From JBEBGV01 sp040081265 (GTDB lineage Bacteria; Acidobacteriota; Vicinamibacteria; Vicinamibacterales; UBA2999): 11,713 nucleotides of DNA. Positions 1-6,287 of this stretch are shown here, piece after piece (position 1 is the stretch's first letter; every line of letters starts with the position of its first letter). The DNA lies in assembly GCA_040081265.1 (NCBI GenBank), contig JBEBGV010000102.1:1-11713 (forward strand), in the 5' to 3' direction. Below the pieces are notes generated by a model. It made no database searches. It had not been told where the DNA came from and saw nothing but the letters and a program-made list of their open reading frames with translations. Both the position numbers and the translations under genes were made by a program.

Positions 1-77
1 CCGATGACCAGCAACAGCGCACATCCGGCGACCAGATGCGCGAACGTTCGCGCGGCTCTTCGTTCAGTCTGCAACAT
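1..77 (-). CDS. N-terminus of an exported or membrane protein, cut by the window edge
   Basis: Reading leftward from ATG at 77-75, the visible 25 residues begin MLQTERRAARTF and continue into a hydrophobic stretch (LVAGCALLLVIG), which looks like a positively charged n-region followed by the h-region of a signal peptide or a membrane anchor. A strong Shine-Dalgarno, AGGAGG at 90-85, lies 7 nt before the ATG and supports the start. The gene begins 24 bp after the stop of the exported protein at 102-980, so it is probably the ninth member of the same operon. Too little is visible to assign a family; another of the exported proteins found upstream is possible, but nothing here shows it. Confidence 0.6.
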   Translation of the reverse strand, partial: MLQTERRAARTFAHLVAGCALLLVI

Positions 78-84
78 CGGCGAA

Positions 85-90
85 CCTCCT
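85..90 (-). promoter_or_regulatory. Shine-Dalgarno AGGAGG for the gene starting at 77
   Basis: A perfect AGGAGG on the minus strand, spaced 7 nt from the ATG at 77. It is the main evidence that the partial reading frame at the left edge is a real gene. Confidence 0.65.
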
Positions 91-101
91 TCGCGGCGGC
101 G

Positions 102-980
102 CTATCTCTGCGCCGGCGGCCTGGGCATCGTCTTCATCTTGTTGATGTAGTCCGGATACATCGTTTCGGCACCGCCGCGTGTCGCCTCGAAGGGCACGCC
201 CCATCGGCGTGAGAACTCGTCGAGGAACGGGTTGGTTCCGGGCAGGTGGTGCGGAACGACCCCGACAGGGCGATCAACCTCGACCACCGTCTCACACGGA
301 TAGGGGGTGAGCTGCTGCCGCCGGTTCTCCACGTAGTCACTCGTACGCACCAGCGGCTCGGTGAGATAGTGCGGATCGTTGACCCACACGGTCCAGGTCA
401 AGAACCGATCGTGATGGCTCCAGCGCTCGACGATCTCGGCATCGTCGCTCCGCGCAAGGCCATTGCGACGAATGTAGCCGGACTTGATGTGAGTCGTCGT
501 GATGACCAGGCTCTCACCTTCGAATCTCCCGGTCGAGAAACCCTGCCACGTATGAGGCGCGTACTTCGGCGGATGCGGGCGGCCATCCATCCAGATCGTG
601 CGTTCTTGCGCCTGCCAGGCGGTGTGCGTGCGGAACGCAATCAGGCGCTGCGTCGCGGTATCAATCTCTTTCCAGATGCGGACGTTCGGGCCTCGCGATC
701 CGTAATCCGCCGGATGAGGCCGACATTGGTATTCCGGCAACGTCAGCAGAGACGCGTCCCACGAATCCGCGCGGAACCTGGCGTTGTCATTGATGGGCAT
801 GCCGAGGTAGTCGCCAATCTCGGGTCCCGGGACTCGCTCTGGCTGATCCTCGTGGAAGAGCACGGCATACTCGCCGCTGAAATCGAAAAATGCCGGCAGC
901 ACCTGCGCGGTGGCGCTTCGTGCTGCGATCCCAGCAACCGCACAGACAATGGCCAGTGCCACCACACGCTCTTTCATCAT
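102..980 (-). CDS. Exported protein of unknown function (WxDGRPHP family, paralogue A)
   Basis: A 292-residue protein with a Sec signal peptide (residues 1-25, ending SATA before Gln26). I do not recognise a named function. Conserved-looking blocks are FSGEY (34-38), FHEDQ (42-46), GMPINDNAR (60-68), WMDGRPHP (130-137), TTTHIKSGYIRRNG (161-174), DPHYLTEPL (202-210), HHLPGTNPF (244-252) and GGAETMYPDY (269-278). The same blocks occur in the same order in the protein at 4422-5399, and a more diverged relative lies at 2556-3380. The many His, Asp and Trp positions could suit ligand binding, but no catalytic motif is recognised. Two ATG codons are adjacent (980 and 977). GAGGA touches the first, so translation may begin at the second. 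It starts 21 bp after the dehydrogenase stop and is probably co-transcribed with it. Export is well supported; molecular function is unknown. Confidence 0.85.
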   Translation of the reverse strand: MMKERVVALAIVCAVAGIAARSATAQVLPAFFDFSGEYAVLFHEDQPERVPGPEIGDYLGMPINDNARFRADSWDASLLTLPEYQCRPHPADYGSRGPNVRIWKEIDTATQRLIAFRTHTAWQAQERTIWMDGRPHPPKYAPHTWQGFSTGRFEGESLVITTTHIKSGYIRRNGLARSDDAEIVERWSHHDRFLTWTVWVNDPHYLTEPLVRTSDYVENRRQQLTPYPCETVVEVDRPVGVVPHHLPGTNPFLDEFSRRWGVPFEATRGGAETMYPDYINKMKTMPRPPAQR

Positions 981-1001
981 TCCTCGTACCCCAGGAGTTG
1001 G

Positions 1002-2522
1002 CTACGTGAACTCGATCACGGAGGTGATCGCCGATCGATCGGCCGCCACCTGAAGGGCCTCCCGCATCTTGTCCGACCGGAAGACCTGTCCGACCAGCGA
1101 CTTCGCGTCGAACAATCCGTTCTCGACCAGGCGCACGAAGCGAGGCAGGTCGCGCAGTGCCTGGACACCGGCGTAGTTGCCAGGCACGTGCGTCTTCCCG
1201 GCGTTTGCCCACTGGCCGCCAGGGAAGGTGACGTTGGCACCGGCCGGATGTCCGATGCTGCACGTCCGGAGAACGCCGGTGTTCCGCACCACGGTCCACG
1301 CCTGCTGCAGCGGTTCGATACCCGTCATGTCGGTCGGCGATTCCACCGAGGCGGGCAGCGGGAAGCGCGTGCCGCCCACGGCCTCGAGCACGTAGGTCGG
1401 CCCCGGCTGTCGCTCGCCTGCGTAGCGGCGGCCCGGCGGCACGACATCCGGCGTGAGCGCGCGGATCCTGGCGATGAGGTCATTCCCTCTGTCGACGTTG
1501 GGATCGAGGACGTGCGTCGCCCCCAGCTTCAACGCCAGATCGCGACGATATTTAATCGGGTCGATGCCGATAATGGTCTTCGCGCCCTGAATCCGCGCGC
1601 CTTGCACGGCGCTGACGCCGATGGGACCGAGACCGAAGACGGCCACGTCCGCGCCCGCTTCGATCGGAAAGCGGCACATCGCCATCCCGAGTCCCGTGCC
1701 GGCGACGCAGACGAGCATGGACAGTTCGGCTGGCGAGACGCGGGTGAAGACCGGCACGACCCATTCCTCATCGGCGACGATGATTTCCGAGTAGCCGGCC
1801 GGTCCGGCCCCCGGCGCGTTCAAGTACACCGGCGTATTCCCGGACATCGTGGCGTTCGGAATGGCCGGCAGTCGTGTGTTGCACTGATCGCCGCGACCCG
1901 ACAGACAGTTGGTGCAGACTCCGCAATTCGGCGTGGTGGCGAGCATCACCTGATCGCCCACCTTCACGCGCTTCACCAGCCGGCCCACTTCTTCGATGAT
2001 GCCGACGCCACCGTGTCCGGCCACCGCCGCGAACTGCGCCCGATTCGTCGTGTTGAGCTGGCCGGTCGTCGAATAGCAGGTCTGCGAGGCCTGCATCCGG
2101 ATGACCACGTGCAGCGGATGCAGCGGTAGCAGGGTGAGCGTTTCGGTCGTCAGGGCATTGTCGTGCCGGACGAGCGCCTTGAACTGCATGCCGGTCGTCC
2201 TGGTCGGACCCTGGCGCTCGGCCAGAATCGACGCGGGATCGATATTCGCGGTGTTACCGCCCCAGAAGATGACGCCGCTTGGCGTGACCGCTGCGCCAAC
2301 ACCCGGCGGCGGTGGCGCCTGTGGCGCGGCTGCCGCCGCGCCCGCTGCGGCCTGAGCCGCCAATGGTGCCTGTCCGAGCAGTGCCGCCGCGCTGCCAGCC
2401 ATGACGGCAGCCGCGCCACCGCGGAGCACGTCGCGCCGGGTAACAGTGAGCCGTTCGCTCCCGCCCGCATACAGGTGCTGGCCGCTCAGCACGTACTCGT
2501 GATCATCGTCTACAGCACACAT
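1002..2522 (-). CDS. Tat-exported zinc-type medium-chain dehydrogenase
   Basis: A 506-residue member of the medium-chain dehydrogenase/reductase (zinc alcohol dehydrogenase) superfamily. The N-terminus holds a twin-arginine signal: TRRDVLRGG (28-36), then an Ala-rich hydrophobic stretch to about residue 58. An Ala/Pro-rich linker follows, to about 75. The catalytic domain shows Cys149 (QTCYSTTG) and Cys272 as likely catalytic-zinc ligands, and the four-cysteine structural zinc lobe C200-x2-C203-x2-C206-x7-C214. The Rossmann domain has GLGPIG (297-302) and an acidic Asp321 at the end of the second strand, typical of NAD preference. The usual GHE motif is GHG (169-171), so the conserved Glu is missing. 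Most relatives are cytosolic, so export with a nicotinamide fold is unusual; the cofactor would have to be bound before Tat transport. The substrate is unknown. The start is fixed by GGGAGGA 4 nt upstream, giving a long 28-residue region before the twin arginines. Confidence 0.9.
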   Translation of the reverse strand: MCAVDDDHEYVLSGQHLYAGGSERLTVTRRDVLRGGAAAVMAGSAAALLGQAPLAAQAAAGAAAAAPQAPPPPGVGAAVTPSGVIFWGGNTANIDPASILAERQGPTRTTGMQFKALVRHDNALTTETLTLLPLHPLHVVIRMQASQTCYSTTGQLNTTNRAQFAAVAGHGGVGIIEEVGRLVKRVKVGDQVMLATTPNCGVCTNCLSGRGDQCNTRLPAIPNATMSGNTPVYLNAPGAGPAGYSEIIVADEEWVVPVFTRVSPAELSMLVCVAGTGLGMAMCRFPIEAGADVAVFGLGPIGVSAVQGARIQGAKTIIGIDPIKYRRDLALKLGATHVLDPNVDRGNDLIARIRALTPDVVPPGRRYAGERQPGPTYVLEAVGGTRFPLPASVESPTDMTGIEPLQQAWTVVRNTGVLRTCSIGHPAGANVTFPGGQWANAGKTHVPGNYAGVQALRDLPRFVRLVENGLFDAKSLVGQVFRSDKMREALQVAADRSAITSVIEFT

Positions 2523-2526
2523 CCGT

Positions 2527-2533
2527 TCCTCCC
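2527..2533 (-). promoter_or_regulatory. Shine-Dalgarno GGGAGGA deciding the dehydrogenase start
   Basis: The minus strand reads GGGAGGA, ending 4 nt before the ATG at 2522. This supports the upstream start for the Tat-exported dehydrogenase even though it places 28 residues ahead of the twin-arginine motif. Confidence 0.6.
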
Positions 2534-2555
2534 GTCAGGAATTCCGCCGCGATTT

Positions 2556-3380
2556 CTACTCGCTCGAGCAGGGCGCAGGATCCCACTTCGAGCCGTCTGC
2601 TTCGCGTTTGAAGTTGGGGCTGGTAAGCCAGGGGACCTGCAGGTTCTGCGGATCCTCGATCATCGTGGTCACGACGAGCCACTGATCGCCGTTGCGCTCG
2701 CGATGGAGGCTCCAATATTCGGTCAGCACGGTGTTGGCACTGTACGGCACGCCGTTCTTCCGCAGGTAGCCGGGCCGCATGTGCGTCGTGACCACCTTCA
2801 GATAGCCAAATTGCGGCGGGGGCGGACCAGCGGCGCCAGGACCACCTGCGCCACCGCCCGGCGGTGCACCGCCGGGAGGGCCGCCGCGACCGCGAGGCGG
2901 CGTCACCCACTCGGCGACCGAGTCGCCTTGCCACGTCGCCTCGCCGCCGGGCGCGGTCCAGGCGCCGAAGTGCAGCAACCGCGTCTGCGTGCCGGCGTCG
3001 AACTCGACCTTCAGCGTGTTGTCGTCCTCCCACGCCACGCGCAGGCGACCTGGTATGCGCATGATGCCAGCGGCTCCGTACGCCTTGCACTGCTCTCCGG
3101 CCGCCGCGTCCTTTGCCGGGTCCCAGAGATTCCCCACCGCCCGCGCCGCCGGCGTCGTCGGCACGCTGGCGAAGTCGCCCCTGGGTGGCGTAACCATGCG
3201 ATGGCGCCAGTCCTCGGTGATGATCGACACAAAGTTCCCGGTGAGGTCGATCGGCGCCGCCAGGCGCGCGGGACGAGGCGGAGCTTGTGGTCCCTGCCCA
3301 CGCGGTCCCTGAGCGAAGGCGCCCTCGGCCGACGACAGCGCGACCGCGACGACGATGCCGGTCAGGACCCGACCGATCAT
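2556..3380 (-). CDS. Exported protein of unknown function with Gly/Pro-rich insert (paralogue C)
   Basis: A 274-residue exported protein; function not recognised. The signal peptide is residues 1-24 (ending AFAQ), followed by a Pro/Arg-rich linker to about 43. Blocks include DLTGNF (45-50), ITEDWRHRM (54-62), QCKAYGAAGIMR (97-108), DAGTQTR (128-134), TTHMRPGYLRKNGVPY (198-213) and EYWSLHRER (221-229). The DL(S/T)G, (H/T)ED, TTH-x(3)-GY-(I/L)R-(R/K)-NG and DP elements resemble the proteins at 102-980 and 4422-5399, so I place it as a diverged relative. A Gly/Pro/Ala-only stretch (about 162-189) interrupts the domain between the tryptophan-rich region and the TTHM block. The reading frame is open far upstream, but the signal peptide fixes the start at 3380. 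That ATG overlaps the stop of the preceding MBL-like gene (ATGA), implying translational coupling. Confidence 0.85.
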   Translation of the reverse strand: MIGRVLTGIVVAVALSSAEGAFAQGPRGQGPQAPPRPARLAAPIDLTGNFVSIITEDWRHRMVTPPRGDFASVPTTPAARAVGNLWDPAKDAAAGEQCKAYGAAGIMRIPGRLRVAWEDDNTLKVEFDAGTQTRLLHFGAWTAPGGEATWQGDSVAEWVTPPRGRGGPPGGAPPGGGAGGPGAAGPPPPQFGYLKVVTTHMRPGYLRKNGVPYSANTVLTEYWSLHRERNGDQWLVVTTMIEDPQNLQVPWLTSPNFKREADGSKWDPAPCSSE

Positions 3381-4417
3381 CGGCGGCCTCCGCTCTGTGG
3401 CGTCCGCGCCGGCGCCTGGGTCCGCAACGCGTCCGCCTTGGCTCGTGCCGCGGCCAGGCTCTTGTGGACCGCCTCGACAAAGGCCGGCGCCGCGTCCGCG
3501 CCGTAGCGGCGAGTCCATCCCTGCGTCGGTGACGATGCCTGGATCTGCGCCAGCGTCCTGCTGCTCTTCATCAGGTCGTCGACGCGATCGCGAACGATGG
3601 TGACCATGTCGCGATACTCGACGACATCGGCCTGCTCGGCGATGCGCCCGCGCGCGGGAACGACCCGCGTCCCGCCCGCTTTCGACGGCAGGGGGATCGA
3701 GGGAATCATCACCTCGATCAACCGGTTGAGCGCGGCAATCTCACCGTCGATGCTGCCCCCGCGCTCGATGTCGATCACAGGGAACCGCGTGGGGTCGAAG
3801 ACTTCGCCGGAGACGACGACATCTGACCGGCGGAAGAACACCATGGCGTCGCCGTCGCTGTGCGCCGCCGGCGCGGCAATCACTTCGATGCCTTCATCGT
3901 TCAGATAGAGGGTCTTACGCTTGCCGGTGAACGTCTCGGTCGGCCAGGCGGCCACGGGATACGGCGATTGCTGTCCGGTTGGCGCGCTCATGCGCAGCAG
4001 GGCGTTCTCGGTGGCGATGATCGGCGCGCCAGCCGTCTGGCCGGGTCCTCCCCCCAGTCCTCCAGGCGCCGCAAGCGTTCGGCCCGCCCGCGCGAAGTGC
4101 ACGTTCCCGCCGACGTGCTCGGCGCCGGCGCTGGTGTTGATGATGTAGCGAATAGGTCCGGCGCTCAGCTTTACCGCTGCGGCCAACGCGGCCTCGGCGG
4201 CCCGTTCGGTCCCGCTGTCGACGATCACCGCGCCATCCTCGCCCACCTGCACGCCGATGTTGCCGCCCGCCCCGACGATCATGAAGAAATTCGGCCGCAC
4301 CGGCACCGCCTCGATACCGCCGGCACTCACCTGCCCTTGCGCGACCAGATCGCGACCGAGCACACACACCGCCGCCATGGCGACGGCGACCAGACCTGCC
4401 CGTGTCCGTGTACGCAT
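3377..4417 (-). CDS. Exported MBL-fold protein with degenerate metal site
   Basis: A 346-residue protein with a signal peptide (residues 1-27, ending LVAQ) and a metallo-beta-lactamase fold. The fold is recognisable from NFFMIVGAGGNIGVQVG (43-59), the VIVDSG strand (64-69), the INT-x(6)-HVGGN loop (93-105), AHSDGD (185-190) and VVSGEVFD (201-208). The metal site is mostly lost. Where the family has HxHxDH, this protein has S96, G98, E100 and H101. The second-site Asp is Glu205, and the C-terminal GHG histidine is Arg256. Only H101 and H186 remain. It may be a binding protein or pseudoenzyme, or use another metal geometry. The frame is open upstream to 4645, but the signal peptide sets the start at 4417, 4 bp after the previous gene's stop and without a clear ribosome site. 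Its stop overlaps the next start (ATGA). It resembles the partial protein at 11269-11713. Confidence 0.85.
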   Translation of the reverse strand: MRTRTRAGLVAVAMAAVCVLGRDLVAQGQVSAGGIEAVPVRPNFFMIVGAGGNIGVQVGEDGAVIVDSGTERAAEAALAAAVKLSAGPIRYIINTSAGAEHVGGNVHFARAGRTLAAPGGLGGGPGQTAGAPIIATENALLRMSAPTGQQSPYPVAAWPTETFTGKRKTLYLNDEGIEVIAAPAAHSDGDAMVFFRRSDVVVSGEVFDPTRFPVIDIERGGSIDGEIAALNRLIEVMIPSIPLPSKAGGTRVVPARGRIAEQADVVEYRDMVTIVRDRVDDLMKSSRTLAQIQASSPTQGWTRRYGADAAPAFVEAVHKSLAAARAKADALRTQAPARTPQSGGRR

Positions 4418-4421
4418 GGCG

Positions 4422-5399
4422 CTATGGCCTCGGCCTGCCGACCTGGGGTGGCGCAGCAGGGGCAGTACCTGGAAGCGGTGGCGGCAAGCCAGGATTCTGG
4501 AGGGTGCCGCCGTTGTAGCAGTTGGCTCGACACGCGTCCGGTCGCACGTACTTGCCCGCGAGCTTCTTGCGGTACTCCGGATACATCGTCTCGGCGCCGC
4601 CCATCGCCACATCGACCGGGATGTTGTACAGCCGGGGCATCTCATTGGGGAACGGATGCTTGCCCGGGAGGTAATGCGGGACCGTGCCCTCCTTCACCTC
4701 GGGCAACTCGCCCTCGACGATACAGGGAGGACCGACGGCAGCGACCGTGATGTTCGGGTTGCTCTGGAATATCCGACTGAGGATATGCGGCTCGGTCAGG
4801 TACACGGGATCGTCCAGGATGCCGACGACGGTCAGCAGATTGCCGTAGCGGGTGAAGTGCATCGTCATGGTGGCCTGGTCACTGAACGGCAAACCGTTGC
4901 GACGCAGAGGGCCGGCGATCATGTGCGTGGTGTAGGTGGTCAACGTCTGACCTTCCCACACGCCGGTCGTGAAGCCGGCAGGCGTGTGCGGCTCCCATGG
5001 CGAGGGATGCGGCCGGCCATCGACCCAGATCGTGATCGGCTGGCGATCGAGGGTGCCGGACACGTGCCAGGCAATGGTGGCGCCGGTGGTCGGATGGCTT
5101 TCCGGCCACATCGCGATCTGGAAGGAAGACTCGAACAGGTAGAACGACGGGTAGTACAGACACTGCCGCTCCGGCTGCGAGAGGAGCGAGGTGGTGTAGC
5201 TCAACCCGCGCGCGCGGGCATCGTCGTTGATGGGGAGTCCGAGGAAGTCGCCGAGATCGGGACCGTTGGTGGCTTCCTGCTGGTCCTCGTGGAACGCGCT
5301 CGCCCAGGAGCCCGACAAGTCGACCTGCGCCATGGCCGGCGTGGCCATCAGCATCGACGCCAGCAGGCCGAACGCCAGACTCCTACCTTTGATGGTCAT
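4422..5399 (-). CDS. Exported protein of unknown function (WxDGRPHP family, paralogue B)
   Basis: A 325-residue exported protein of unrecognised function, clearly paralogous to the one at 102-980. The signal peptide is residues 1-24 (ending PAMA). Shared blocks are DLSGSW (27-32), FHED (36-39), LGLPINDDAR (53-62), IWVDGRPHP (124-132), TTHM-x(4)-LRRNG (157-169), DDPVYLTEP (196-204), HYLPGKHPF (242-250) and GGAETMYPEY (267-276). Beyond the last shared block it has an extra tail with two cysteines (C290, C294) and a Pro/Ala-rich end (about 304-325) absent from paralogue A. The upstream frame is open to 5702, but the signal peptide places the start at 5399, 14 bp after the lectin-like gene's stop. 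No convincing ribosome site is seen, so it probably depends on translation of the gene before it. Confidence 0.85.
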   Translation of the reverse strand: MTIKGRSLAFGLLASMLMATPAMAQVDLSGSWASAFHEDQQEATNGPDLGDFLGLPINDDARARGLSYTTSLLSQPERQCLYYPSFYLFESSFQIAMWPESHPTTGATIAWHVSGTLDRQPITIWVDGRPHPSPWEPHTPAGFTTGVWEGQTLTTYTTHMIAGPLRRNGLPFSDQATMTMHFTRYGNLLTVVGILDDPVYLTEPHILSRIFQSNPNITVAAVGPPCIVEGELPEVKEGTVPHYLPGKHPFPNEMPRLYNIPVDVAMGGAETMYPEYRKKLAGKYVRPDACRANCYNGGTLQNPGLPPPLPGTAPAAPPQVGRPRP

Positions 5400-5413
5400 A
5401 AATAATGTGCAGA

Positions 5414-6265
5414 TCAGTTCGCCGCGAAGCAGTAGAGACGGCCGCCGCCACCAACCTGAACGAGATTCGGCTGGGCGCAGCCGTTGGTCGAATGCGATGA
5501 ATTCCACGAGGGCACGATGTTGCCCTTGTCGGAGTGGCCGACGCGTGCGGAGGGCACGCCGGGCGGCTGTAACGGTCCTGGCGCACCCCGCCCGACAACC
5601 GGAGGAGGCGCGGCACCAGCCGCAGGAGGAGCGGCGGGTGCGGCGCCAGCGCCGCGCGGGGCAGGAGGAGTCCCTGCGGCGCTGCTCGTCCAGTTGTTGC
5701 ACGTGTAATCCCGCGTGTTGTCGGTATAGGCGCGACCTTCGATCGTCGACCCCGTCAAGATGTCGTGTTCGCTGCCCGGGAATGCATTCGGTACCGGGTT
5801 GCCTTTTTCATCGAGCGTGTTCGCCACGTTGATGAAATTACCGACACGCGCCTGCTCGAGCGTGTCGCCGTGCAACTCGGCGACGTTCGCCGCGATGAGC
5901 TGGCCCCGCTGGTTGTACCACGGGCCGTTGCCAATGCGGTCACGCGCATTGACGGCATTCGGCCCCTGCGTGCTCAGGTAGGCGCGCCACGTCACGTTGC
6001 CGCGGCCGGCGGCAGTCGCGAGTGCCTGGCAGTGCGCGTCCGCGCCGGCCAATCCGCCAAGGTCGCCGCCGCGCCCGAGACCGGCACTCGTGACGAAGAA
6101 TGACATCGGCGCCGGGGGACCGCCGCGTCCCGGTCCCGGTGCGGCTGGGGGCGGTCCACCCGCGGGCGGCTGTTGCTGGCCAGCAGCCCCCTGCTCCACT
6201 CCAATCACCAGGCCCGCAGCCAGCACTGACGCCCACGCTACCGCCGCAATCCTACGTCCGATCAT
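5414..6265 (-). CDS. Secreted endostatin/C-type-lectin-like domain protein
   Basis: A 283-residue secreted protein. A signal peptide (about 1-29) is followed by a Pro/Gly-rich linker (32-52). The folded region opens with FFVTSAGLGRGGDLGGLAGAD (56-76), the kind of opening I associate with bacterial endostatin-like and DUF1554-type proteins of the C-type lectin fold. Further motifs are WRAYLSTQG (93-101), RIGNGPWYN (110-118), AANVAELHGD (125-134), HDILTGS (167-173), CNNWTSS (189-195) and SWNSSHSTNGC (253-263). The four cysteines in the fold, C79, C189, C263 and C279, fit two disulfides. A low-complexity Ala/Pro/Gly segment (about 194-240) splits CNNWTSS from the last part of the domain. Carbohydrate or surface binding is plausible from the fold but is not shown. 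GGAGG 6 nt before the ATG supports the start. Confidence 0.85.
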   Translation of the reverse strand: MIGRRIAAVAWASVLAAGLVIGVEQGAAGQQQPPAGGPPPAAPGPGRGGPPAPMSFFVTSAGLGRGGDLGGLAGADAHCQALATAAGRGNVTWRAYLSTQGPNAVNARDRIGNGPWYNQRGQLIAANVAELHGDTLEQARVGNFINVANTLDEKGNPVPNAFPGSEHDILTGSTIEGRAYTDNTRDYTCNNWTSSAAGTPPAPRGAGAAPAAPPAAGAAPPPVVGRGAPGPLQPPGVPSARVGHSDKGNIVPSWNSSHSTNGCAQPNLVQVGGGGRLYCFAAN

Positions 6266-6287
6266 GTGTCGCCTCCGTATCTAAACC

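Noticed and set aside
246..2129. Long plus-strand open frame of about 627 codons
   Set aside because: It lies antisense to two well-supported genes (102-980 and 1002-2522), spans their junction and gives an Arg/His-rich product with no domain; a GC-rich shadow frame.
4257..5405. Plus-strand open frame of about 382 codons
   Set aside because: Antisense to the MBL-like and paralogue B genes, with no recognisable domain or signal; explained by base composition.
5400..5702. Upstream extension of the paralogue B frame
   Set aside because: The extension is Arg-rich, overlaps the lectin-like gene and would bury the signal peptide; the start at 5399 is preferred. The same reasoning moves the starts of the genes at 3377-4417 and 2556-3380.
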